DNA of 64,000 nucleotides from positions 29,813,119 through 29,877,118 of the forward strand of contig NC_068350.1 in assembly GCF_014633365.1 (NCBI RefSeq), given 5' to 3'. Numbering within the stretch: the first letter of the stretch is position 1; every line of letters starts with the position of its first letter. Source of the DNA: Diospyros lotus (lineage: Eukaryota; Streptophyta; Magnoliopsida; Ericales; Ebenaceae). Made by a program: the position numbers and the translations under genes. Shown piece by piece: positions 22,557-34,769 of the stretch. A model generated the notes under the pieces. It had not been told where the DNA came from, ran no database searches, and was given only the letters and a program-made list of their open reading frames with translations.

Positions 22557-23475
22557 GGAAAATGTTATGGCGATAACCCTGCCTTGGCGGGGTGGGAAAC
22601 TATAAGTCTTCCACCTTGCCATCATTGCCAAAAGGGGATAGGAGACTGCGAGTCTCCCGCCTCTACTGTTGTCATCGAAAAAGAGTGTGACGCTTCGCTC
22701 TCACTTACTAGTGTCACTCGTGAACATCATCTGAATTGCTCACATGCCCCGCCATTTGTAAAGGGTGGACTATGTTTCGACACGAAATGCCCTGGTGGGA
22801 ACTAGGTTTCGTCCTTCCATTCCCTCAATCCCAGAATCCACTAGAAGACTTGGACTTTAACCATACCACACTTGGCGAATTAATTTTCATTAAATTTGTC
22901 CAATTATCATTTTATTATTTTAATTCTTCTTCTTTTCAAGAATTTCACCGGGCTCCATATATAATTCAAAATTCCAACAACCTATTGATTTTCCCAATTT
23001 CAAAAAAAAAACTCAAAATTTTCATTTTCTAAAAAATTTGGCATTTATCTCCAAAATACCTGAAAAATCCATTTATTTTGAAAATTCCTTCGAGGCCCAA
23101 AATCAATCAAGAAATGCCCCAAAATCCTCGACCTTTCGAAATATTTTAAAAAAATTTGGTCAGCAGGGCCTGTTGGCGTGCCTGGGGCCCACATGGGGCC
23201 CTAAGGTGAGCAGCATGTGTAGGCACGCATCATGTGAGTATGGCCTGCAGCTAGCCCGTAAGTGGCAAGGCATGTGAGCAGTTCAGATGATTGTTCACGA
23301 GTGACACCCATAAGTGGAAGTGGGGCGTCACAAAGAGCAAGAAACCAAGGGTCTCCGCCCCTTTCACCGCCCCTCGTGTTGTTGCTACCGAATAAGGGCA
23401 GGAGATCGAGGGTCTCTTACCTATGTTACTATTGCCAAAGATGTGGGACATTTGTGGTTTTTTGCCGATAGGTCT
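22557..23475. repeat. GC-richer short tandem repeats flanking the snap-back LTR
   Basis: Left and right of the insert at 22686-23332 are diverged units of about 50-60 bases. Examples are CCAAAAGGGGATAGGAGACT then CGAGTCTCCCGCC on the left, and GAATAAGGGCAGGAGATCG then AGGGTCTCTTACC on the right, each followed by a GTTGTTGYTACCG-like spacer. The insert appears to have landed inside a small tandem array. Confidence 0.45.
22686..23332 (-). mobile_element. Snap-back LTR element with 5-bp target duplication
   Basis: Flanked by AAGAG on both sides (22681-22685 and 23333-23337). The left end starts TGTGACGCTTCGC and the right end finishes GGGGCGTCACA. The outer 80 or so bases of each side are inverted copies of one another; both contain GTGTCACTCGTGAACA and TGCTCACATGCC. 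Beyond the left arm, GGACTATGTTTCGACACG and ACTAGGTTTCGTCCTTCC match, in reverse, the 3' part of the LTR at 35843-38506. Both termini thus derive from the 3' end of that LTR type. No coding sequence. Confidence 0.75.
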
Positions 23476-24529
23476 TGCCCATTTTTCTAGGTCCACTCGC
23501 CTCCTATTGGGTCAACCTTTTCTTTTTATTTTTTGGTTTTTCTTAGTATTTTTCGTCATGATGTATCAACTACTTCCCACTCTTTCTTTTGGTTTCCCAG
23601 AAGGAAGAGCATGTCTTCTCTACACATTTTGTTCGTGTACCTTTCTTGAGTTGTGTATCCTCTCAAGGTTATTTTTGCATACAAATTTTCACTAATTGTT
23701 TGTCTTTCCTATGTGTGGTCCCCAACTATAAAAAGTGGTGAATCACCTCACTTTTCCTACTTTGGCCTTTTGTCTTCTTTTGATTTACGCTCTTTCTCTC
23801 TCTAAAAGCATCTTGACTTTGCACTCTCCAACCTAAAAGTTTAGGTGATATCTTTTTTGTGTTTTAGTTTTGAATTTATTTTCAGTTTTGTGTTTTGACT
23901 ATCTGTTTTAAAATTTTTAAAAACGCATTCTTTTTGTCATTCTAAAAATTCATTTCTTAAAATAAAAAATTAAAAAATGTGTTTATTTTAGAATTTTGAA
24001 AAAAATATTTTGTGATATTTTATTCAATGAATTTGATTATTAAATAATAAAATTAATTCTTTTTAATATAACATTTTATATTAAATATTATTATACATAA
24101 TATATGTAATACACTTAATAATATACTATATGTTTTCCTATATTTTTAATTATAATATAGATATACTACATTTTTAACATTTTAAATAAATATATAATTT
24201 TATTTTCAAAATTTAAGAATAAAATTTTCTTTTCTTTTCCTTTTCTTTTTTTCTCTTTTTACTTCTATTATCTCTAATGCCTGCATCTTCTCCATCGCTG
24301 GTGACCACCGTCGGCCGAAGATTCACACGATAAGAACTTATCATTAGAAACGCCAAGCCAATAGGGTTAACATACACAAAATGGGCCAAATTTAACGGCT
24401 AAATTTTTATAGATTTGATTTTCAATTTTTGACCAAAACTAAAAACTTACTGTCAGTCACCACCTGCCATCATGGTCGATGGTTTCCAACAATCAAAGGC
24501 CTCTTTCACATCGCCGACCATGCCCTTAT
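23476..24529. other. AT-rich intergenic sequence, possible left terminal repeat of a larger element
   Basis: No gene. Around 23855-23990 the sequence (TTTTCAGTTTTGTGTTTTG, AAAAACGCATTC) is loosely complementary to 26570-26750, so this may be the left end of an older transposon into which the CACTA element was inserted. Confidence 0.35.
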
Positions 24530-24532
24530 ACA

Positions 24533-26265
24533 CATTACAAGAAAAATTAGTTTTAGTGACAGAAAAATCCGTCACTAAAACTAGAAATTCCGTTACTAAA
24601 TTTTTTAGTGACAAGTTTAGTGACGGGTAAGGAATCCGTCACTAAAGTAGGCGTCACTAAATTTTAGTGACGAATTTTTTAATCCTATCACAAATCAGTG
24701 ACGGAAAGATATCCCGTCACAAATCAGTGACGGGGTTGCAGAGCCGTCACAGATCTGTGACAGCTCTGCAACCTGTCACTAATCTGTGACGGGAATTCCC
24801 CGTCACAGATCCTTTTAAAAAATTAAAAAAATAATTTTTTTAAATAAAAATAAAAAATAAAAAATTTAATAAATAACAAGAAACATTTTTAAAAATTTAA
24901 ATTATATATATAATAAATAAAAATTTAAAATTAATTATAAAAGTAATTAAAAATTTACATTAAAAAGAAAATATTAAAAATTTGAAATTAAAAACTTTTA
25001 CTATTTTAAATAAAAATAATATTTATTAATATAATTACATAACAAAATAAGATACATTTATACTATGACTACTAAATAACAATCAATAAATTTTACATTT
25101 TAATTTCTAAATGTAACAAATAATATAAACAATTAAACTAAAACTAAACTACACAAAATAACTAAAATTAAACTAACACAAAATAACTAACTTTAAACAA
25201 TTAAACTAAACAAAACTAACAACACTGAATAACACAAAATAACTAAAATTAAACTAACAAAAAATAACTAACTTTAAACAATTAAACTAAACTAAACTAA
25301 CAATATAGAATAATTAATATTAAACTAACATAAAATAACTATTAACTGAATAATAAAACTAACCTTAAATTAAATTACCTCCAAAAGATTGAAAAAACGA
25401 TAGTAATGGCACAGAGGCGGCATCGGCGAGAGGCAGCAGCGGACGAAGAAAATAGCGCCAAGAGAGATGAGGAAGAACAGAGAAATTGCAAAGAGAGATG
25501 TGAAAGAAGAAAACAGTGCGGAATGAGATATGAGAGAAGAGAGAAATTGCAGAAAGAGATGGGGGAGAAGAAAGAAATTGCAGAGGAAGATAGGGAAGAA
25601 GAAAATAGCGCGGGGAGAAAAGATGGAGGGTAGGATTTTAAAGTTGTTGTTTAGTGACGGGGTTGATAGCCTGTCATTAAATCTATGACGGGGGCTGACA
25701 TCCTCTTCACTAAACAGCGAGTTTAGTGACAGGGATGTCAGCCCTCGTTTTAGTGACAGGGCTGATAGCCCGTCACTAAATTTGTGACGGGGGCTAACAG
25801 CCACGTTACTAAACAACGAGTTTAGTGACGGGACAATCAACCTTTGTCACTAAATTTGTGACAGGGCTGACAGCCCGTCACTAAATCTGTGACGGGGGCT
25901 GACAGTCCTGTCACTAAACAACGAGTTTAGTGACAGGGTTGTCAACCTCGTCACAATCTGTGACGAGGGCTGACAGCCCCGTCACTAAGTTTGTGACAGG
26001 GTTGATAGCCTATCACTAAATTTGTGACAGGGGCTGACTGCCCTGTCACTAAACAATGAATTTAGTGACGGGGGCTAATTGTCCCGTCACTAAACAACGA
26101 ATTTAGTGACAAGGGCTTACAGCCCCATCACTAAATCTTAAATTCTATATAAAACTAAGCTTAATTTTTTTAGTGACGGGTGTCTGTCACTAAATTTGTC
26201 ACTAATTTGTGACGGGTGTGTTCTCGTCACAAAATCCGTCACTAAATTTAAATTTTCTTGTAGTG
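24533..26265. mobile_element. Non-autonomous CACTA (En/Spm-type) transposon
   Basis: The right end is TTTTCTTGTAGTG, the exact complement of the CACTA terminus CACTACAAGAAAA. The left end is CATTACAAGAAAA, with one substitution. The element is flanked by the 3-bp duplication ACA (24530-24532 and 26266-26268), the size CACTA elements make. Both subterminal regions carry many direct and inverted copies of TTTAGTGACGGG or GTCACTAAA, the kind of motif bound by CACTA transposases. The centre is AT-rich or purine-rich. The only open frame (25406-25633, plus) is a low-complexity Glu/Arg/Lys sequence that I do not believe codes. No transposase, so it needs a helper. Confidence 0.88.
25640..26140. repeat. 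Subterminal palindromic repeat array of the CACTA element
   Basis: About ten alternating units of TTTAGTGACRGGG and TGTGACGGGGGCTGACAG with complements such as CCCGTCACTAAA. Neighbouring units can pair with each other, so the array is a series of short inverted repeats. This is unusually dense even for CACTA subterminal DNA. Confidence 0.8.
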
Positions 26266-26268
26266 ACA

Positions 26269-27050
26269 TCACCATGGCCGTCGTTTCTTACCCTCGCCAT
26301 GGCGTTTCTTACCCTCGCCATGGCAGTGGATGTTGCTTGGCCATCAGCATCATCAAGTCATAATGGTCAGCTTCATGTGGCTGCTGATGATGAGGATGAA
26401 GGAGAAAAGAAGAGTCGGTGGAGGCGATGATAGAGGTGGCAGGTGTGGTCAACAACAAGTTGAGAAGGAAGGCTATAGAGGAGAAAAAAGATAATAGAAG
26501 AGAAAGAGAAAGACGAGATCTATTGAGATTAGGGGTGTAGGGGGGTGGGGGGCTTTTCTGCGTTTTGATGTTTTCAGTGTGTTTTGGCTGAAAACACCTA
26601 AGACAATGAGTTTCTTTTACAAAAAAATTTCTTTCTTTTGAAAATGCGTTTTTGAAAATAACAAAATAAATGTGTTTTCAGTGTTTTAAAAAATTGAAAA
26701 CTCAAAATGGGCTGAAAACAACAAATGAAACATAGCCTTAACTTTTAGTTTTCTACTGCGGGCAGTCTTTTATCGCTTCATCCTCTTCCTTCCTTCCAAT
26801 TGCAACGATCATGATCCTTGTGTGGTCGTTACCTGACAGTCTCCTTCTTTCGTGTGTCTCTCATCGTGGTCCTTATACAGTTGCTGCTCGACAATCTCTC
26901 ACCGTGATCCTTGCACGGTCGTCGCCTGATGGTCTCGCATCGTCATCGACGGTCCTCTATCATTCGTCGTTATTTCCCTAGGTCTCTTGCCTCACTATTG
27001 CCTCAAGTCTCTCGCCATCGCAGTCACCTTGAGTATCCCACCCAAGGTCT
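26269..27050. other. Non-coding sequence right of the CACTA element
   Basis: No gene. It includes a duplicated TTTCTTACCCTCGCCATGG motif (26284-26325) and, at 26570-26750, the candidate right terminal repeat of an older element (GGCTGAAAACAAC, ATGAAACATAGCCTTAA). Confidence 0.35.
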
Positions 27051-29345
27051 CTGTCGTTGCGAGTCTTTCGTAGTTCGTGGTCAAGTTCCATTGTCATCGC
27101 CTCAGGTCTCCCACCCGAGGTCTTCCAAAGGTATGGGTCTTTCGCTGCCATCATCGATAGTTTTCCACCATCATCACTGTTAGTTTTCCGCTATCATCAT
27201 CGACAGTCTCCTACTGTCATCACTGTTAGTCTTCCGTTGTTAATCTCCAGTGAGCATCTTTTCCACCATGGGTCTCTTAAGACCTCCATTTGACGTTCTA
27301 GTGTGGTCCTCATCCCGAGACCTTCCTTTTAATGTTCTCATGTGGTCTTTGTCCCAAGACCTTCCTCTTAACAGTCTCGTGCAAACTCAACCTCTCTCAA
27401 AAAGCTTGAGTTTGCCTTTTACGCTTTTTTAAACTTGTTTTCTACTTCTTTTTAACGTCTCGATTTTGCAAAATGTATCTCTCCCATCTTTTCCTTACAT
27501 AGTTTGCCCAAGTCATCATGAGATGCAAAAATGTCTCTAGAGAAGCCTCACATCCTGTAGTGAAAAGGTTCCTTGCCAAGCCCTCTCATTTCGGGGACAT
27601 CAACCTTGTAAGGATTACCTTATTGTTTTCCTTTTCGCCTAACTATGAGATGAATTTACCTACTCAAGAAGAGAGGTGTCCTGCTTTTATTGGGTTAGGA
27701 TGGATAGCTATGTATGACGCATCTCTAGCAGCGGGCCTTAGATTTCCCTTGTCAAGTTTTATGCCGGAGTTCTTATTGGATTTCCGTCTTACACTTATTC
27801 AAATCCATCCTAATGGACTATTGTTTTTGGTTTTTTTTTTTTCTATTTTATGTGAGTGAAGAGAAGTGTTAGTGTTCCTAAAGTTTTCTAGTTGATTTTA
27901 TAGGCTTTGAAGGGTGGAAAAACATGTTAATTTCTATACCTTTTAGCGAGTCTCAACATGGAGAGATTATTTCTTAACTCTCCACAAAAAGTTTGTGATT
28001 TTGAAGATAAGTGGTTTGTACTCATGCCTTCTTTCAAACCCTTTGCCAATGGTGTTAGGACTCTGATTGTAAGAAGCATGCTATTAAATAATGTTTCCTT
28101 GTAGATCTTCAAGTTTATTTCGAGGATGAAATTTAGAGTTTAGTATCTTTAGGTCTAAAGAGAATATTGCCACTGTGGGTTAGGGCATCTTGCTGGGTAA
28201 CTTTGCCGCCTCTTTTGGGCTTTCTCACAATGTATATGTGGTCGGATTTCCTCATAACGACTTTGGTGCCAATGAAGTTATTTCTTTAGGGGAATAGTTT
28301 AGTGAGGGATCTCAACCACACACTCATATCCCTAACAAGGAGCACATTTCTCCTAAGGGTATTCTTTTCTTATCTTTTCTCTTTTTTTTTTAGGCTTTAT
28401 TTTCATGTGGTAATTCTTTTATTTCTGTCTTCTGGTTAACTCTGGCTAGCTTGTGTCTTTTTTGTGGATGCCCTTGAGAGGAAGAAAGTGGCAATTGGTA
28501 GCTCAAGTGGACCTCCACTCGCCAGAAATAAGGGCACTAAATGACTTTGGTGTTCTCGAGAGGCTACTACTACTCTGCCTACCCTCGAGGTGTCTTCCCA
28601 AGAGATCTCGTATCCGCTGCTAACTTTTTTGGCTTCACTAGTGAGTATCCCGGGCTCCTTAGTGCCCTTTGTAATCAAGTCTTATTGCTGACTTGATTCT
28701 CAACATTCTTGAGATGCTACAGGTACTAGCATCGACTACCCTCTTAGTTTTTCTCACGAGCGTCCTAGTAGGTCTCATCCCAGGTGGAACAATTCTCATC
28801 ATTTTCGTCGGGATTATGCCCAACTTAGGTCAAAGAATAGTTTTCGTCCTTCTATCCTTCCAGAGGTTCAGCCATTGCGACCGCCTATTCATCTAGAGGA
28901 TGGTCATCGGCTACAAGGTGATCGCTTCCTAGTGTGTCCCGATGTGGTTAACTCTAATTCGGTGACAAAGCTTGGGATAGGTGCTCGTATTATTTATTCC
29001 ATCATCCTCCCTTGTGACGAAAGGGTTATGTTTGGAATTTTTTTTCTAAACTATCTAGATAGCCTAGAGCGTGAGCTCATTGGCATTAAGTACTTTTACC
29101 ATTCTCTCTTAGTTTATTATTTATACTTTCTTTTTAACCCCTTATTTCTTTATTTGTTCATGAAGTGTAGTTTGTGGTGGCAGCGAATGCACGTACCCGA
29201 GCCTATAACCACTTTATGGAAGATTGAATGGCTTACTGACGTTGGCAACAAGAGAAACGAGATGCATAATCTCAACGTTCAAACTAGTCGGCTCTTGAGG
29301 TTCAAAGGGAGTGCTAATCTCTACATCAATCATGTCGAGAGATGA
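27051..29345 (+). pseudogene. Decayed retroelement with a Transposase_28-like (putative gypsy-type) domain
   Basis: The open frame at 27518-27859 carries YDASLAAGLRFPLSSFMPEF followed by a QIHPNG segment. This fits the conserved core of the plant 'putative gypsy type transposon' domain (Pfam PF04195), where a G-x-R-x-P-L core is followed by hydrophobic residues and an HPN motif. After a break the related text DKWFVLMPSFKPFANG appears at about 27998-28045, in the order expected for that domain. A repeated CATCCCGAGACC / TGTCCCAAGACC motif precedes it. Stops and frameshifts are frequent up to 29345. I infer a dead retroelement gene; ends and LTRs are not defined. Confidence 0.5.
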
Positions 29346-29880
29346 TACTCTCGGACTACCTCGGCTTTGATTTGGTCATGATCCTATGCATGTCGCTGAT
29401 GATAAGATAACTCCTTGTAGGTCTCATTCTTCTGTGCTTGACTTTGGTCAATTTCCAAATGAAGACGTTTAATCTCTTACTCTAGAGTACCAACCTAATC
29501 AGCATGAATAGTCTCACTCTAGGTAAGCTGTTCTTGAAGCTCTCGGCTAAGTAAAAACCAAAATTAATGAACACGCTAAGTAAAATTCGTCAGGGGTTTC
29601 ATCAAGTTTGGTGTTTACTTAGCATGTTCCTTTCTTGAGTTAAAGAGGCCTAGAGAGTCCTTTAATGACTTGGTTTTTTTCCTTTAAGGCTATTAATAAT
29701 GACGATTTTTTGGATTGGCGTTGGTATGAGCCCAATGCTTAGAGCCCAAACTCGTGTCTCAGCTTCTCCTTAGTGGATAACTTGGAGAACTTGACGAGCC
29801 CTTGGGAGCTATATAAGGGAGGTTTGAGCGTTCCTAAGCTTGTCAATGACCCAGTTGTTATAATTGTATAGCAATGGCAG
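29346..29880. other. Non-coding remnant downstream of the Transposase_28-like region
   Basis: No open frame of note. Probably part of the same retroelement; a TTGGCATTAAG / GCTAAGTAAAA pair suggests short internal repeats. Function not assignable. Confidence 0.3.
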
Positions 29881-31255
29881 TGTTGGTCCTTTAAGGTATA
29901 GCCACTCAAAAAGGGGGGTGAATTGAGTATTTAAAATTTTTCTCCCTTTTAATGAATATTCTTGATTAATAATTATTTAAAAATATATATTTTATAAATA
30001 TAATAAATTATATTTGAGATTAATAATTAATGCAAGCCACAAAATATAAAAAAAAATAATAATATGAGGCACAACACAATTTATAGTGGTTCGACGTTTC
30101 TACATACACCTAGTCCACTCTCCTATGGTTTAATCACCCTTGGGGTTCCACTAAATCAAAATCACCAAGGTTTTCACACTAATTCATCTAGAAAACTAGA
30201 TACACACCTAGATTACAATGGGTTCTAAGCAACCACTACACCAAGATTTTTTTCCTAACTTACCTTGGAAACTAGATTTACCTAAATTTTAATGGTTTTA
30301 GGAAACCTATACAATCCACAATGAGAATTTAAATGTTACAAATAATTTGTCCACATTTGGACACAAATAAGAAATTAAGAACAAATTATACAAGACAATA
30401 ATATTTAAATAAATAAATAAATTTGTAACCTCAAATAGAGAAGTTCAGATTTGTTGTAGAAGACTTGAAGAACTTTTCTCCTCTTACCTTGTGGCTTTTT
30501 GGTGGATGTGCAATAATGTTTCGAGAGTCTTGAATTGTTTGGATGCTTTGTTTGAGAGCATTTGAGAGCTTTCGGGTGCTTTGGATATGCAAAGGAAGCA
30601 CTTGGATGCTCAAAAAATAAGTTTAAGAGGGGTATTTATAGCCATTTTGGGTACTTTTTTGACGGTCAAAAATTTGATCGTTATAGTAGGAAAGTTTAGT
30701 ATAACTTAATTAATATGTGCACTCAAATACCCAAGAAGGCTTGTAGATCAGTTGACAAGGAAATGTTTGGACAAATAAGAGGTCTTGGATTCAAAGCCAA
30801 ACACATACATCTAGTTGTTAAAATACTTTTTGAGAGACATATGATATAAAAATATTATATAAATTAATCTAAAATATATTTAAAAATATTTTTAATAGAA
30901 AATAATATTTTTGATAATACATATGATATATAAAAAAATATTTAATAAATTAATATCAAAAATGCTTTTAATAGAAAATAATATTTTTGATAATGCATAT
31001 GCTATGAAAAATATTTTATAAATTAATCTAAAAAATATATAAAAATATTTTTAACAAGAAATAATATTTTTGGTTATACATATGCTATGAAAAAAATCTT
31101 TTATAAATTAATAAAAAATAATTCGATACTACAATTAATATATTTAAGAAAAATACTCTTTTTGTTAATCACCAAAAAGACTTAAATTTGTATATTAAAA
31201 ATTTTCTTTTTGTTAATCATCAAAACTTAATTAATATGAACAAGTTGGCTCAACA
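29881..31255. repeat. LTR-like repeat copy A (GGGGTGAATTGAG family)
   Basis: Begins near ACTCAAAAAGGGGGGTGAATTG and continues AT-rich, with TTTATAGTGGTTCGACGTT around 30080. The same landmarks recur in copy B from 31256. Several AATAATATTTTTGATAAT segments between 30860 and 31100 are diverged tandem repeats. No coding region. Probably parts of plant LTRs. Confidence 0.45.
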
Positions 31256-32835
31256 AACACCAATACCAAGAGTTGGGTGAATTGGGTTGTTTAAAAATTT
31301 GTTTGGAAACTTGAATTTTTTTTTATGATCAATAAGATTTTAATGCAAGTCAGAATTATTGAAATGCTCAGAGTAATAAATGAAACAGTGAATACAATCA
31401 AAAGAGGGACACAATGATTTATTGTGGTTCGGCTTAAATCAAACCTAATCCATTTCCTTAATTTCTCATTAAAGATTTTTCAACCAATCCACTATAATCA
31501 TTTTATCATTTTGAATAAGCCCTCTAGCAACAAACTAGGAATTTACAATTTTTTTCTTAAACAAACAACCCCTCTAGTAACAAGAAAGGTATTACAATCT
31601 CTTGCTTAAACAAGTAAGCCCTCTAACAACACAAGGTAGGAAAACCAAGAATCATACAAAAGAGAGGATCTAAGAGTAAATACTCTTAGTTACAATTCTC
31701 TCAATAAGGAAACAAGGCTTGAAAGTAAATTTACAAAGATGAAAGCAAAGCCATGAAGATAAAAATGAAGACCTAATGAAACAATTAAGCTCTTGAAAGA
31801 ATAAACACTTGAAAGGTTGAAATCAATCCTCTTGGTTGTCTTGATTAATCCCTTTGATCTCTATTTATAGTGTTTCACAAACTCTTTCAAGAATATAGCC
31901 ATTGGTGGTAAAAGGAGCGAGTTGGAATAGTGGATAAACTAGCCATTGGAGGTGTCAGAGTTTCAATCTATCGACAGATTGAAGAAATTTGTCGATAGAT
32001 GCAAAAATGCATTCTGTCGGTCGACATATTGGAAACAATCTATCAACAATTGTTGTAGCAATGTAGCAAAGTACAACAACAATCGAAAAACGCTATAGTG
32101 ATAAAAAATACTGTAGCAACCGAAAATTACTATAACAATAGCCAAAAAATTAATTTGAAACTTTTTCTCTACTCCAAAATTAAACATAATATTCCAAATG
32201 TCATCAAGAAATTTATTACAAGATTTTTGACATTGGAATGCATAATGAAATTGATTTTAATTTTGGTACTTAATAAATCATATAAAAGTAATTTAGAGCA
32301 CTAAACTAATAACTATTGATAAAATAATTTTATCATCAAAATATAATTGATTTTTATCATCAAAACCATATTAACGGCAAAACATCAATTATCAATAACA
32401 TACATTTTGTTGGTCAACAGTTTACAATTGAATGGTCGATAGTTAGAAGCTTAAGATCCAAAATCAATCAACAGATCATAGAGGATCGTTCGACAGGCAA
32501 AATTGAAATTGCCACACTAGTCGACAGATTCCGTCTAGTTAGTAGATAGATGGTCTTTTTGCCTTTGAAATTTTTTTGGTCTATTTTGAAAAGAGTTTGA
32601 TCCATTTTGACTGACGGTTTAAAAAACTTTTTTTGGAGATTTGTTTAAATCAAAATATAACTTGTTGTAAACCTCCATTTATATATATATAATTATAATT
32701 CATTTGGTTTTCATTTTAACAATGTACTTAAAATTGATTTTTGTTTGAAAACCATATACTTGACTTATGACTTATGGTGTAAAATTTATTGTTATTTTTC
32801 ATCATCAAAACCAATCACAAGAGTAAAACATCACC
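31256..32835 (-). repeat. LTR-like repeat copy B, ending in a SIRE-type LTR segment
   Basis: Starts with AGTTGGGTGAATTGGGTTG and TTATTGTGGTTCGGC (31417-31432), both matching copy A. Later parts contain GTCGACAGATT motifs. The segment 32590-32830, read on the minus strand (GGTTTTGATGATGAAAAAT, then AAGTCAAGTATATGG, then AAAATGAAAACCAAATGAAT), matches 45095-45240 on the plus strand. These are features of Copia LTR starts, so this is probably a minus-strand LTR. Confidence 0.45.
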
Positions 32836-33980
32836 AACCGCTTTTGTAGTTCCATCTTTTTCCTCGCCTCCAGCTGATGATTAATCTCTTAGAGGATTCC
32901 CTCCCTTTACAAACTTTTTTATTTTGACTGATTTATTGGCCTTTATTTGTAATAGTTTAAAGACTTGGATGTTATTAACTATCTTTTTTTATGCAATGAT
33001 TTTGGATGTTAATAATGATGTTTTACTACTTTACAGTTGTTATCTATTTGCTTGCTTTTTACTCCTCATGTGATGATGTATGTACATTGGTTTGGCGTAT
33101 TAGTGTTAGTTCCCTAATGCTAGATTTAGATGACATCTAGTATGTGTGTGGTTGAAGCTAAATGATAATCTTGCATGTTATCTAGATGATCAATCTTCAT
33201 TCATAGCTATCCAAGTGTAATATGAATTAGTTCCTAGATATCTTGATGATCTTATTCTTAAGCTGTTAAGAATATGTGATAAAAATCTATAACATAATAT
33301 TTCTTAAAGTGATTATTAGTCTTGAGATTTCTCTAATGGAGACTAAGATTAATTAATCATGGACTAGTATATGAGCTATTATCTTTGATTAGTATGAGAT
33401 ACTAATGATAAAAGATGGTGAGTCACATGTTATATTATATGAGATGCAGATAGTAGATTTGTGAGGAAATGTTGGTAAAACATCTACTAGATGTGACACT
33501 TATGACCCACCACATGATTGAGAGGATTAATGGTCTATTGCTAATTTCAATTGTGTATTTGATCCTCAGACTAGAAGTGACAAAGTTTTATTGTGCACTA
33601 GTGTCGGAGATTTATTGTTGAGCGAAACCATCTAGTGTGAGAGGTGGGAATGTTCTTTATACGGTTTCTGTGTAGTGGTGTATAGAGGTAGATGCTCATT
33701 GATGGGATTCATTGACCTCTGGTACGAGGGTAAACATCCTATCCAATCTTAGGTGGTAAATGATTGTAGGAGTTATTGGCCAAGGCACGCATGATTGGAA
33801 AAGAGTTTTTGATATCAAAATGAGTTTCAATACATCATCTCGATCACTTTAAACTAAAATTTAGCATAGTCACCGAGTCTTGTGAGCTTAATTAGTCCAT
33901 GACTCTCACTCAGTTGGGATATTAGTTAGTGGAAGAATTATAGTGCAAGGTAATTGAAAGCCTAAATAGGTTCATTTGAA
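32836..33980. other. Non-coding sequence between repeats
   Basis: No protein recognised. AT-rich, with CTAGATG-type short repeats between 33110 and 33260. It lies directly left of the Gypsy 5' LTR. Confidence 0.3.
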
Positions 33981-34524
33981 GTTTGACCGTCTGGGCCCAA
34001 TCTTGGCCTTCTTCAGGCCCGATCTCAGCCCCCGATCTCGACCTTCTCTGGGCCCAATCTCGACCCTCTCCTTAGGCCCAATCTAGCCCTAATCTTGGTC
34101 CTACCTCTAGACCCAACCTTGGCCTAGCGCCAGCCTTCCACGACATCATTGCGACCCCACTGGATATCCACGTGGCCGCCTTAGATCCTGTCCTCATTAA
34201 TGGCAGATCCTATCCACATTAATGAGGGTCTCGTCGCCACCATGCTACCACCTGGGAACCTCTACTGGCGTCGGATAGTCAATCCCATCACCTGCAAATG
34301 CACGACTCATGCATGCAGGAGGACATCTCCTCTTATATCAACCACCTCTCTTTAGAGCCAAGGTATGTTCTGACCTTTGACCACCTATTGATACACTGTC
34401 TCTCCTTACTCTCTTACTCATTCAAGCATCAGAGTGCTTGCAGGTGCTAGCCGCCCCCCGGACAGACCTGTTGCCAAAGCTCGTGCCCCGCCTCCAATCA
34501 TCCTCTTTTGGTCAGGAAAGAACA
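33981..34524 (+). repeat. 5' LTR of the deleted Gypsy element
   Basis: Ends GGAAAGAACA just before the primer site. A short GGGCCCAATCTYGRCCYT motif repeats about four times near its start. The first bases (GTTTG) have drifted from the TGTGG seen in the 3' LTR. Confidence 0.8.
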
Positions 34525-34769
34525 TTTGGCACCCACTATGGGGCTCAGTAAAGCTTACCTACCCCATAATCTCACAAGAGCCTTTCGACCCAACCCCTTT
34601 ACCTTACCATGGTGCGAGCCAGAAATACCCTTACCTAGGAGCCAAACGACATTAACCACCTCCCGTAAAACTCAACTGTCACAGAGGTCCTCCTCCAGAT
34701 TGTACAACAACTTCAAAACCAAGTCACTAAGTTAATCAAAAACTAACAACAAGCTTCACGACTTATGTT

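Noticed and set aside
25406..25840. Possible protein genes inside the CACTA element
   Set aside because: The plus frame is a purine-rich Glu/Arg/Lys repeat and the minus frame is its shadow; neither resembles a CACTA transposase or TNPA-like protein.
25640..26140. Regular repeats that could be mistaken for a CRISPR array
   Set aside because: Repeats are palindromic, variable in spacing, without unique spacers, and lie in a plant CACTA transposon.
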